Notes under the pieces: model-generated
Told to the model about the DNA's origin: nothing
Databases searched by the model: none
What the model saw: only the letters and a program-made list of their open reading frames with translations
Origin: Candidatus Rifleibacteriota bacterium
Lineage (GTDB): Bacteria; Riflebacteria; Ozemobacteria; Ozemobacterales; Ozemobacteraceae
DNA: 8,467 nt
Assembly (NCBI GenBank): GCA_022704885.1
Contig: JAKJFO010000170.1
Span: forward strand, 350 to 8,816
Direction of reading: 5' to 3'
Part shown: in pieces, positions 1 to 6,396 of the stretch
Numbering within the stretch: position 1 is the stretch's first letter
How the letters are laid out: the number at the start of each line of letters is the position of its first letter
Position numbers and translations under genes: made by a program

Positions 1-1
1 C

Positions 2-376
2 GAGACGGTTCTGGCGGCGTCCGACGATGACATCTCGATAGCCGAGATATTGCCGCCGGTAAAAAAGCTCGAAGAGCGCTTATACCCAATGACTCTGGCC
101 GCCCGTCTTCCCGGCGAAGCAGTTCTTCTGGCACGCGAAATCGATGCTCTGCTCGCCCGGTATAAGCTCAAAAATCAGAAGCAGCGTTCCAATGGCTGGC
201 TGAACTGGCAGATCGCCGCCGGCGAAGCGAAAAAAAGCGGTCTTCAGAAACTCAGTCTGCGCGAAGACAGCAACCTTCTTCAGGTCACCCTGCTCAAGCA
301 GCCCGAACTCTTCATGCTCAACAAACTCTTCGCCGACCACCCACCCGAAGTAACCAGCCTCGCAGCTCGTAGATAA
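2..376 (+). CDS. 3' end of an unidentified gene (partial at window edge)
   Basis: An open frame runs from the window edge to a TAA at 374-376, giving the last 124 residues of a longer protein. I do not recognise the family. The segment is mostly helical in character and basic, with a Leu/Ala-rich stretch (EAVLLAREIDALLARY) followed by a Lys/Gln-rich turn and a WLNWQIA motif. It has no signal peptide, membrane segment or known catalytic signature. The frame is open upstream of the first in-window start-like codon (TTG at 50), so the true start probably lies outside the window. Codon use resembles the GC-rich genes downstream, which supports it being real. The stop is followed by a non-coding stretch of over 400 bases, so this gene probably ends an upstream transcription unit. 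Confidence 0.6.
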   Translation, partial: ETVLAASDDDISIAEILPPVKKLEERLYPMTLAARLPGEAVLLAREIDALLARYKLKNQKQRSNGWLNWQIAAGEAKKSGLQKLSLREDSNLLQVTLLKQPELFMLNKLFADHPPEVTSLAARR

Positions 377-392
377 TCACCGAATAGCACCT

Positions 393-416
393 CACAAAGC
401 CACTAAGGCACGAAGC
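393..416. repeat. Three tandem octamers of form CACNAAGS
   Basis: Three contiguous 8-base units, CACAAAGC, CACTAAGG and CACGAAGC, lie 16 bases after the stop of the first gene. Only the fourth and eighth bases vary. From memory, short runs of this kind (CACTAAGGCACGAAG-like) occur near S23 four-helix-bundle and GxxExxY genes in environmental genomes, but no such gene is adjacent here. It could be a degenerate remnant of a repeat family or a chance low-complexity run. Confidence 0.4.
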
Positions 417-446
417 GTCAGAGAAGGAAGAAGAGCGATCCGCAGT

Positions 447-495
447 CGCCCACAGGATGTGGGTGATACTTGGGCGCATCAGGATGGAAGCGCCC
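447..495 (+). other. Two adjacent hairpins with GGA motifs; possible structured RNA or leader
   Basis: The first hairpin pairs 447-453 with 459-465 (seven pairs including one G-U) around the five-base loop AGGAT. The second pairs GGGCGC at 472-477 with GCGCCC at 490-495, and its loop contains two GGA triplets (482 and 486). Further GGA triplets lie at 426 and 528. GGA exposed in a hairpin loop is the binding signature of CsrA/RsmA proteins, so a CsrA-binding leader or small RNA is possible. No promoter directly upstream is convincing and I match no known RNA family. This is the main structure in the otherwise gene-poor stretch 377-818. Confidence 0.28.
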
Positions 496-538
496 GGGTG
501 ATTTCGCGAATTGGCGCAGATTCTTCAGGAGGGCTGTC

Positions 539-685
539 ATGCTTTTCCCTGATGAGCTGCGCATGATCTTCTTCTCCTTTGCAATAGCGGTTAAAAACAA
601 GCTGTCTTGCCTTTCCCCTGTCGCGGGGTTTTTTTCTTGCTGTTGCCCGGTTCGCTGCATTATACTGAACCGTGCCGACTTTTGA
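539..685 (+). CDS. Possible 48-residue hydrophobic Cys-rich small protein
   Basis: An ATG at 539 is preceded by AGGAGGG (527-533) with a five-base spacer, close to an ideal ribosome binding site. The reading frame gives 48 residues ending in TGA at 683-685. Residues 10-18 are hydrophobic (IFFSFAIAV) and a Cys-rich run (SCCCPVRC) lies near residue 36. Against it, the frame runs through a terminator-like hairpin and T-tract (615-635) that would by itself encode the SPVAGFF part, so the ORF may be accidental. No family is recognised. The GGA in its ribosome binding site could alternatively be part of the GGA-motif cluster upstream. Confidence 0.2.
   Translation: MLFPDELRMIFFSFAIAVKNKLSCLSPVAGFFSCCCPVRCIILNRADF
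615..635 (+). terminator. Weak Rho-independent terminator-like hairpin
   Basis: CCCC at 615-618 can pair with GGGG at 625-628 across a six-base loop, followed at once by seven T residues (629-635). The G+C stem followed by a T-run on the + strand is the layout of an intrinsic terminator, but a four-pair stem is short. If real, it would end transcription from the unidentified gene or from the hairpin region at 447-495, just before the promoter candidate of the rnhB operon. Confidence 0.33.
637..666 (+). promoter_or_regulatory. Candidate sigma-70 promoter for the rnhB operon
   Basis: TTGCTG at 637-642 and TATACT at 661-666 are separated by 18 bases. The -10 box matches the consensus at five of six positions; the -35 box matches only its TTG. 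Initiation would fall near 673, giving a leader of about 145 bases before the gene at 819. That leader contains the 15-codon ORF at 749-796. The position directly after the terminator-like hairpin fits the boundary of a transcription unit. Confidence 0.35.
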
Positions 686-748
686 ATTGACAAAGGCGAT
701 GATCGTTCGTTCGCGTGTGGCCGCCAGTATAGTTTGCAGGAGATGTCT

Positions 749-796
749 ATGAATACCACTGGTATGAGCCCTATGGTATCGGAAGATTTGAAATAA
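749..796 (+). CDS. Possible 15-residue leader peptide (upstream ORF)
   Basis: AGGAG at 738-742 lies six bases before ATG 749, an ideal spacing. The frame encodes MNTTGMSPMVSEDLK and stops at TAA 794-796, 22 bases before the start of the first operon gene. A start at 743 is in frame but would abut the Shine-Dalgarno, so 749 is preferred. This ribosome binding site is better than that of the next gene. A translated leader ORF could couple or attenuate translation downstream. No run of regulatory codons is seen, so no mechanism is implied. Confidence 0.3.
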   Translation: MNTTGMSPMVSEDLK

Positions 797-818
797 AGAG
801 AAAAAGGGTGAAAGAGTC

Positions 819-1145
819 ATGATCGTTAAACTCAAAAGAAAAAGGGTCGATTATCCTGATCTCTCGCCACGGCAGCCATATTTTGTAATCGGCATCGAAG
901 CCGATGATTACAGGATTCTCAACGACAGGGGGCAGCCCTTTTTCTATCCAGGCGCCCTTTTCGACGTCATCGACAGCAGCGAACCGGACAGCTGGATAAC
1001 CGAGTATGGCGACGAAGGCGAGCGCTACTCATATCCTGCCGAGCTTAAAGAACCAGGTTTTTTCGAAGACTATTTTGAAGGCAAGGCTGAGGTCTTCTCG
1101 CGCTTCTGGCAGACCATAAATTCTCGTCTTTCCAGGGCAGCATGA
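819..1145 (+). CDS. Small acidic conserved-type protein of unknown function, first gene of the rnhB operon
   Basis: This 108-residue cytosolic-type protein has no signal peptide or membrane segment. Its first 12 residues are basic and the rest is acidic and aromatic. The core reads YFVIGIEADDYRILNDRG, then PFFYPGALFDVID, then WITEYGDEGERYSYP and GFFEDYFEG. It is probably a small mostly-beta domain with an aromatic core, similar to short hypothetical proteins I recall from other Gram-negative bacteria, but I cannot name the family. The start at 819 follows GGGTGAAAGAG, a moderate ribosome binding site. No earlier in-frame start exists because of a stop at 789-791. Its stop overlaps the rnhB start as ATGA at 1142-1145, so the two genes are likely translationally coupled. 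Function is unknown. Confidence 0.85.
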   Translation: MIVKLKRKRVDYPDLSPRQPYFVIGIEADDYRILNDRGQPFFYPGALFDVIDSSEPDSWITEYGDEGERYSYPAELKEPGFFEDYFEGKAEVFSRFWQTINSRLSRAA

Positions 1146-1786
1146 AGCATAACGAGCATTACCACTACGAGGAGTTTGCGCGGGCAGCGGGGTATCGCCT
1201 GGTTGCCGGCGGTGACGAGGCCGGACGTGGGCCATGGGCCGGGCCGGTTTATGCGGCTTTCGTCATTCTCGACGAGGGAAAGCGCATAGAGGGGCTTGAC
1301 GATTCTAAAAAACTCAGCCGTCGTCGGCGGCGCGAGCTGTTCGAGCAGATTTGCAGTGAGGCTCTTGCCTTTGGCATAGGCACTGCCAGCCCCGAAGAAA
1401 TCGACCGCATCAACATTCTTGAAGCGACGCGCCTGGCTTTTCAACGGGCATTTGAAGGGTTGCAGCAACGCCCGGATTACGTTCTGCTCGATTATATCAA
1501 ATTGCCATGGCTGCGGTTGCCGCATCAGGCCTTCGCTCGCGGTGAGTCGATCAGCGCTTCGGTGGCGGCCGCTTCGATTCTGGCCAAGGAAGCACGCGAT
1601 CTCTACATGGAAGAAGTTGCGCAGATGTATCCGAAATACGGGTTTGAAAAGCACATGGGCTACGGTACGGCGGCGCACCAGCAGGCATTGCTCGAGCATG
1701 GGCCCTGCCCGTTGCATCGCCGTTCTTTCAAGCCGGTAAAAAAGCTGTTGCCAGATGAAAATCTTTTCACTGCCACATACCGCTGA
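1142..1786 (+). CDS. rnhB: Ribonuclease HII
   Basis: RNase HII cuts the RNA strand of RNA/DNA hybrids and starts ribonucleotide excision repair by nicking at single ribonucleotides embedded in DNA; it acts in the cytoplasm with Mn2+ or Mg2+. The 214-residue product is normal full length. The signature GGDEAGRGPWAGPV (residues 23-36) carries the first two acidic catalytic residues, Asp25 and Glu26. LLDYIKLP carries the third, Asp117. The block SVAAASILAKEARD (139-152) and the C-terminal YPKYGF, GYGT and HRRSF motifs complete the family pattern. At the fourth metal-ligand position the family usually has Asp (as in KGD); here it is Glu135 (RGES), a conservative change. The start overlaps the upstream stop (ATGA), and the 3' end overlaps the next gene by 32 bases. 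Confidence 0.97.
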   Translation: MKHNEHYHYEEFARAAGYRLVAGGDEAGRGPWAGPVYAAFVILDEGKRIEGLDDSKKLSRRRRRELFEQICSEALAFGIGTASPEEIDRINILEATRLAFQRAFEGLQQRPDYVLLDYIKLPWLRLPHQAFARGESISASVAAASILAKEARDLYMEEVAQMYPKYGFEKHMGYGTAAHQQALLEHGPCPLHRRSFKPVKKLLPDENLFTATYR

Positions 1787-2793
1787 TCTCGGTGCCGGCC
1801 GCCAGGTCAGTGCCGAAGTCATCGCCAGCGAGGGCGGCCGCTCGCTCGTTCTGATCAATGGTGTGCCGGTCGATGCTGATGGCAGTTACCCGGTCGGTCA
1901 TCGGCTGGCCGGCCAGCTGGCCGCCAGCGACGGCGGTTTCGGCCGAAAAACTGCTTGCCAACGCCGGCATTCATGAGGGCGGCAGTGAGCTGACCGCGGC
2001 TTTTCGCCGTTACGGTATTGCCCTTACCCAGGAAAACCTCACTCTCGCTGGTGAGCTGCTCAAGTCTCTGCCAGACGTCGCGCTCGACCGTCTTAATGCC
2101 GGGGTGATTGCGTTGTTGCTGGCGAAAAAGCTGCCGGCAGCGGCTTTTTCGCTGCTGCGCGATTATCTTGGCGGTAATCTCAAATTTGAGGCGCTGTTTG
2201 CCGGGCTCGACAAGGCCACTCTGGCAGGCCTGCGCGAAGCCTGGGGGCAGGGTCGCATGTTCGAAGCTCTGCAACAGCTGATCAAAGACGGTATGGCGGG
2301 CAGTCGCCCGGCCGGTTTGCCCTCGGCGGATGCTATCGAAGAATTAGTTGCTTCGCTGCAGCTGCAGGAAATGCTGACGCGTCAGGCCGAAAACGGCAAT
2401 GAAGCGCGGCTGTTCTTTCAGTGGCCGCTGTTCTGGCATGGCCAGGATTTGCCCGACACGCTCGAAGGCGAGGCTTTTATCCCCGGAGACAAAGACCCCG
2501 AGCAGGGCTTCAGTCTGCGTCTGCTGGTGAAACCGCCGTCACTCGGGCCGGTCGAGGTCGCGCTGCATCAGCTCAAAAAGAATCTGTGGGTGCATTTTGG
2601 CGTCGAAACTGCTGTGATCGAGCAGGTGCGCAGTCTTTTTCCGCTGCTGCAGGAACGTCTGGCCGGCCAGGACTGGGAACAGCTGCGCTTCACCGTCGGC
2701 AAAGTCCGTCTGCTTACAGATTTTTTTGCAGCAGAAGAACCGGCGCCGCCCGCTTCCGAAAGACAATCCGGCCGAATCGATCTGAGGGTATGA
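1755..2793 (+). CDS. FliK/YlqG-like hook-length-control-type protein, apparent frameshift near 1911-1948
   Basis: Two overlapping frames together read like one protein. The first starts at ATG 1755, inside the end of rnhB, and encodes MKIFSLPHTADLGAGRQVSA then VLINGVPVDADGSYPVGHRLAGQL, resembling the N-terminal beta-rich part of FliK-like proteins, before stopping at 1974-1976. The second frame is open from 1855 and becomes convincing from about 1942 (AEKLLANAGI), continuing with the helical GIALTQENLTLAGELLKSLP pattern. The C-terminal region (about 2515-2710) has the flagellar hook-length-control pattern, with LRLLVKPPSLGPVEVAL followed by a long amphipathic helix. Joining them needs a +1 shift, so there is a mutation, a sequence error or recoding. 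Without the join, the ORF at 1858-2793 gives 311 residues whose first 25 look out of frame. Bacillus has a comparable rnhB-ylqG-ylqH order. The stop overlaps the next gene. Confidence 0.72.
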
Positions 2794-3086
2794 TGGCAGA
2801 GAAGAAACGGGTTGATATAAAATACGATGATGTCGCGGTAGCGATCAAATACGCGTTTGGCGAGGCCGGCGAGGCGCCGAAGGTTGTCGCGTCAGGGCGC
2901 GGCTGGCTGGCGCAGCAGATCGTCGAGCTGGCCGAAAAGAACAGGGTGCCGCTGCGCAAGGAAAAGGTGCTGGCCGAGTCGCTCGCGAAGATTCCGGTCG
3001 GAGTCGAGATTCCGCCGGAACTCTGGAGCGCCATGGCTGAGATTCTCGCACAGATTTATCTTCTCGATCAGAGCAACCGCTCATGA
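2793..3086 (+). CDS. Stand-alone FlhB C-terminal-domain protein (YlqH/FhlB-like, EscU/YscU/HrcU family)
   Basis: The 97-residue protein matches the cytoplasmic C-terminal domain of FlhB, the export-gate switch of flagellar type III secretion, without the membrane part. Typical features are VAVAIKY (residues 14-20), APKVVASGRGWLAQQI (28-43), ELAEKNRVPL, and the terminal IPPELWSAMAEILAQIYLLD helix. In full FlhB the autocleavage motif NPTH directly precedes the VAVA-KY strand; here that position reads KYDD (10-13), so self-cleavage is not expected. Two adjacent in-frame ATGs exist at 2790 and 2793. GAGGG at 2784-2788 is one base from the first and four from the second, favouring 2793. The start overlaps the FliK-like stop and the stop overlaps yraN (ATGA). 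In full systems FliK and FlhB act together, so this pair with a FliK-like neighbour is meaningful, but its own function is not established. Confidence 0.9.
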   Translation: MAEKKRVDIKYDDVAVAIKYAFGEAGEAPKVVASGRGWLAQQIVELAEKNRVPLRKEKVLAESLAKIPVGVEIPPELWSAMAEILAQIYLLDQSNRS

Positions 3087-3457
3087 GTGACACCCGAAAA
3101 CAACTCGGCAATCGCGGCGAAGACTTTGCACTCGCTCATCTCGAAGCAAAGGGCATGTGCCTGATCGACCGCAACTACCGCTGGCGCGGCGGCGAGATAG
3201 ATCTGATCATGCGTGACGGAGCGGTGCTGGTTTTTGTCGAGGTGCGCAGCAAAAGCGGCGCTGCGCACGGCACTCCGCTCGAAACCATCGACTACAGAAA
3301 GCGCCGCCAGATCGAGCGCTGTGCCCGGCAATATCTGGCTCACAAAAAGGTTGGCGCAGACGTCTGCTGCCGCTTCGACGCTGTCGGCGTGCTTATTCCC
3401 GCCAGCGGTCAGGTCGAGATCGTGCACGTTCCCGACGCCTTCCGACTCGGCGAATGA
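3083..3457 (+). CDS. yraN: YraN family endonuclease-like protein (UPF0102)
   Basis: This 124-residue protein belongs to the UPF0102/YraN family, which has a restriction-endonuclease-like (Holliday junction resolvase-type) fold; its biological substrate is not settled. The family pattern is complete: LGNRGEDFALAHLEAKG (residues 8-24, with Glu13), the NYRWRGGEIDLI strand (31-42, with Glu38 and Asp40), and FVEVRSKSG (51-59, with Glu53). The usual nuclease E-x-K has Arg55 in place of Lys, a variant common in this family. The C-terminal part, from about IDYRKRRQIERCARQYL, is the usual helix. The start is the ATGA overlap at 3083. It is the last gene of the operon, and the frequent pairing of yraN with rnhB in genomes supports the call. 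Confidence 0.95.
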   Translation: MSDTRKQLGNRGEDFALAHLEAKGMCLIDRNYRWRGGEIDLIMRDGAVLVFVEVRSKSGAAHGTPLETIDYRKRRQIERCARQYLAHKKVGADVCCRFDAVGVLIPASGQVEIVHVPDAFRLGE

Positions 3458-3471
3458 GTCTAATAAATTTT

Positions 3472-3587
3472 GCGCTCGTGCTCGTGCTCAGCGAAGCGGT
3501 AATCGTCGTCCTAATCGAAAGGCTCAGAATTTGAAAATGCTCAAAGAAGGCCGCGATTACGATTGCGATTACGATTACGATAAATAG
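3472..3587. repeat. Gene-less pair of inverted hexamer arrays (possible decayed S23-type module)
   Basis: The left arm has GCGCTC (3472-3477), two GTGCTC units (3478-3489), a nine-base interruption, then GTAATC (3499-3504), GTCGTC and CTAATC (to 3516). The right arm has GATTAC (3555-3560), GATTGC, and two GATTAC (to 3578), which are reverse complements of the left-arm type. The arms could fold into a long imperfect hairpin. Read on the + strand, the right arm ends a short frame as DYDCDYDYDK before TAG at 3585-3587. This is the same kind of Asp-Tyr tail that ends the S23 gene at 7856-8257. The 38 bases between the arms are too short for a gene, so this may be a deleted copy or a small non-autonomous relative of that module. 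Confidence 0.7.
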
Positions 3588-3599
3588 ACCTGTTGATGC

Positions 3600-3628
3600 T
3601 TGACTCTGCATGGGTGGTGAAATAAGAT
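3600..3628 (+). promoter_or_regulatory. Candidate sigma-70 promoter for the polysaccharide-export operon
   Basis: TTGACT at 3600-3605 (five of six against TTGACA) and TAAGAT at 3623-3628 (four of six against TATAAT) are separated by exactly 17 bases. Initiation would be near 3635, giving a leader of about 74 bases before the start at 3709. It lies directly after the hexamer array, between two transcription units, where a promoter is expected. Confidence 0.4.
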
Positions 3629-3708
3629 GGTGCGCTGCACGTTTATCGTTAAGGCGGGCAGGCATATTGTCGATTAGAATGAAAAATTTACACTATACAG
3701 GTGATCGC

Positions 3709-6381
3709 ATGAAACGTTATATTTTGCTTTGTATTCTGTTGTTAACAGCAGTCTCTGGCTTATGGGCACAGATACCGACACAAAACAGTCGCTTTGGCGG
3801 TGCTGGCAGGACAGAAACGACAACAGCCGTTCTCGAACATGCGGGCAAGTCGAAAAACGACGTGGTAACGACTGAAAATTTGCCGAGAAACGATTCTGGC
3901 GCCGTTGACAAAAGCAGCGCCGAATATTACAAGTGGCGTCTGCAGCAGTTACAGCGTTCTCTCTATGAGAAAACCCGCAAGGAAGTCGTCAGGGAAAAGT
4001 CTATAGAGGCCGTTGAGCAGACAAAAACACATGCCGAAATGGAGGCTGTGCGCTTCAACGAACTTGACGCGCTCAAAGATGCTCCGGCCACGACTGTCTC
4101 TGAAAGTGAAATCGAAGACGAAGTGCACAAGCGTCTGGGCGCAGAAATCGTGCTCGAAAAATTCGGCAAGGCATTCTTTGATGAAGGCGAAATGGCTCAG
4201 GCTACGCTGTTTGCCAGCACTGCCCCTTCTGATTACCGCCTCGGGCCTGGCGATGAGCTCAAGATCATAATCTGGTCAGAGATGGGCGACGAGACGGTTT
4301 ATGACGTGCAGGTCAACCCGGAGGGCCAGGTTTATGTGCCGATTCTGGGTATTCTCGGCGTTTCCGGGCGCACCGTCGGCGAATTCGAACAGACGGTGCT
4401 GGGCCGACTTTCCGGCAAATTCAAGCATTTCAAGGGTCAGGTAACTCTCAGCAAAGTTCGCACCATTCAGATTTTTGTCGTTGGCGAAGTCGAAAAACCC
4501 GGAGCCATGTCGGCTTCGGGGCTGGCAACTGCTTTTACCGCCCTGTATCAGGCTGGCGGCCCGACCGAACGCGGTTCGATGCGTCTGATCAAAGTTCTCG
4601 ACGGCGCTGGCAGGTCAAAAGAAATAGATCTCTATCGTTATCTGCTTTCGGGTGATCGCAGTCAGGATGTTCCGCTCGCTAACGGCGATACTGTGTTTGT
4701 ACCGACGGTAAGTTCGCAGGTCAGTATAAGCGGTATGGTGACCCGCCCGGCTGTCTATGAAATCACCGAAAACACGACGTTGGCTCAGGGGCTTCTCATG
4801 GCCGGCAATGTGCAGGCCAGAGCTTATTCCGGCCGCGTAAAAATTACGCGCTGGAGCGGTGATAAGCGTCGTCAGACATATGACATCAGCCTCGATGATC
4901 AGGCAGAATTGAACCGGTTTTTGCTCGCGAATGGTGATGAAATCATCGTTGAACGTGCAATAGAAAACGTCGGTAACGAGGTCGAGATTGCAGGATCGAT
5001 TACCAGGCCAGGTAAATATGCCTGGACGGAGGGCATGCGGGTCGCTGATCTTATCGCCCGCGCCGGTGGTGTAGTAAAAGAAGAAACCAGTTTGGAACAT
5101 GCCCAGATTATGCGCAAAGCGGCGGCAGGCAAAGAAGAGATTCTCTCTTTCAATGTCAAATTTGCCCTGCTCGATGACAAGGCGCAGAATATCGAATTAC
5201 AGCCCCTCGATCAGGTAAAGCTTTTTGCACAGCGTGAAGTGACTCCCGAAACGCGTTTTGTCAATATCGACGGTGCTGTTCGCCGACCAGGCCAATACGT
5301 TTATCGCGACGGCATGAAACTTGCCGATCTGGTGATGAGTGCGCGCGGCCTTGCCGTAGATGCATCCGGTGACGTAGAGGTAGCCCGGGTCAAGGGCAGC
5401 GGCGATACCAGCGAAATCGTGCGGGTAAACGTTTCGCAGGCTCTGGTTCGCCCGGATTCCGAAGATAACGTCAGCCTGCAACCGCTCGACCGCGTAAGTG
5501 TCATCACCCGGGGTGACGGCATGACCGAAGCAGAAGTTGTGTTTATCAAAGGCCAGGTGCGCCGCCCCGGCCCCTATGCTCTAAAACACAGAGGTGAAAA
5601 ACTGTCGAGCCTGATCGAGCGCGCGGGTGGCCTTACTCCTGACGCTTTTGCAGAAGGAGCTGTATTCATGCGACGAACCGAGCATATAACCACCGCAAAA
5701 CAGCTCGAAACTGCCGAGAACGTTCAGGAAGAAATGTTTCGACAGGCCTCGCTCGATCTGAGAGCAGACCTGCTGCGTTCAGGTGCCAAGCTCGAAACCG
5801 GAAATGCCAAACAGGAACTCAGCTCTGGTTCTCTTTCGCAGCAGCTGATGACCGGTAAAACCTCAAAAGAAGACGTTGTTGCCAAAAGTTCTGTCGATGA
5901 AGAAAAATCCGAATTCTCTGGAATCGAGATGTTCTCGCGCAGCCCTTACGGAGAAATGGTTCGCATTCCAGTGCCGTTGCCCGATATCATCGCTGGCAAA
6001 GCAAGCGAATTCGAAGATTTGTCGCTGCTTGACGGCGATCAGCTGACGATTCCGGGAACGCCAAGAACAGTTTCGGTTCTCGGAGCAGTGGTTAACCCGA
6101 CCACCATTCTATTCCGAACCCAACAGGGTTCACGCTATTACATCAATCGCGCCGGCGGTTTCACCGCACATTCAGATCATCGTCGAACAGTTGTCATTAG
6201 GGCTAACGGCGAGGTTCTTCCGATGCGCCAGGTAAGGCATATCAGCCGGGGAGACATCATTCTCGTGCCGCCGAAACCTCGGCTGGTCAGACCTGACAAA
6301 CTCAAGGAGCTCGGCAACATTGCCAGCATTATCGGTAATCTTGCGGTAACTTACAAGGTCGTCAACGACGCAAAAGACTAA
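3709..6381 (+). CDS. Multi-SLBB polysaccharide biosynthesis/export outer-membrane protein (OPX/Wza-like)
   Basis: Proteins of this family form the outer-membrane or periplasmic conduit for capsule or exopolysaccharide. This 890-residue product starts with a signal peptide (MKRYILLCILLLTAVSGLWA, residues 1-20) and has no lipobox, unlike Wza. A charged helical stretch follows (about 60-165). The polysaccharide-export domain begins at DYRLGPGDEL (175-184). Six SLBB-type repeats begin near residues 252, 335, 423, 515, 607 and 785; most carry a G-x-V-x-RPG-like turn and an AGG motif, as in GSITRPGKY and GQVRRPGPY. A charged linker of about 120 residues separates the fifth and sixth. The C-terminus is a short semi-hydrophobic helix. 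AGGTGA at 3698-3703 sets the start at 3709; in-frame ATGs at 3610 and 3679 would bury the signal peptide. No glycosyltransferase or polymerase is adjacent. Confidence 0.93.
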   Translation: MKRYILLCILLLTAVSGLWAQIPTQNSRFGGAGRTETTTAVLEHAGKSKNDVVTTENLPRNDSGAVDKSSAEYYKWRLQQLQRSLYEKTRKEVVREKSIEAVEQTKTHAEMEAVRFNELDALKDAPATTVSESEIEDEVHKRLGAEIVLEKFGKAFFDEGEMAQATLFASTAPSDYRLGPGDELKIIIWSEMGDETVYDVQVNPEGQVYVPILGILGVSGRTVGEFEQTVLGRLSGKFKHFKGQVTLSKVRTIQIFVVGEVEKPGAMSASGLATAFTALYQAGGPTERGSMRLIKVLDGAGRSKEIDLYRYLLSGDRSQDVPLANGDTVFVPTVSSQVSISGMVTRPAVYEITENTTLAQGLLMAGNVQARAYSGRVKITRWSGDKRRQTYDISLDDQAELNRFLLANGDEIIVERAIENVGNEVEIAGSITRPGKYAWTEGMRVADLIARAGGVVKEETSLEHAQIMRKAAAGKEEILSFNVKFALLDDKAQNIELQPLDQVKLFAQREVTPETRFVNIDGAVRRPGQYVYRDGMKLADLVMSARGLAVDASGDVEVARVKGSGDTSEIVRVNVSQALVRPDSEDNVSLQPLDRVSVITRGDGMTEAEVVFIKGQVRRPGPYALKHRGEKLSSLIERAGGLTPDAFAEGAVFMRRTEHITTAKQLETAENVQEEMFRQASLDLRADLLRSGAKLETGNAKQELSSGSLSQQLMTGKTSKEDVVAKSSVDEEKSEFSGIEMFSRSPYGEMVRIPVPLPDIIAGKASEFEDLSLLDGDQLTIPGTPRTVSVLGAVVNPTTILFRTQQGSRYYINRAGGFTAHSDHRRTVVIRANGEVLPMRQVRHISRGDIILVPPKPRLVRPDKLKELGNIASIIGNLAVTYKVVNDAKD

Positions 6382-6396
6382 TGAAAGGGGTATGAG

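Noticed and set aside
687..733. Promoter made of TTGACA (687-692) and TATAGT (728-733)
   Set aside because: The boxes are 35 bases apart, twice the allowed spacing, and no -10-like box lies about 17 bases after TTGACA.
418..835. Overlapping - strand open frames of 113 and 118 codons in the gap
   Set aside because: They have no clear ribosome binding sites, low-complexity basic composition, and cross both hairpins and the terminator-like site; two different frames are equally open.
1070..1858. 262-codon open frame on the - strand opposite rnhB
   Set aside because: It lies entirely antisense to a certain rnhB gene and its ends; the translation has no recognisable domain and is explained by GC-rich codon bias.
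3213..3587. 124-codon + strand frame overlapping yraN and running into the hexamer array
   Set aside because: Most of it is out of frame within yraN; only its last codons over the array are of interest, and those are reported with the repeat.
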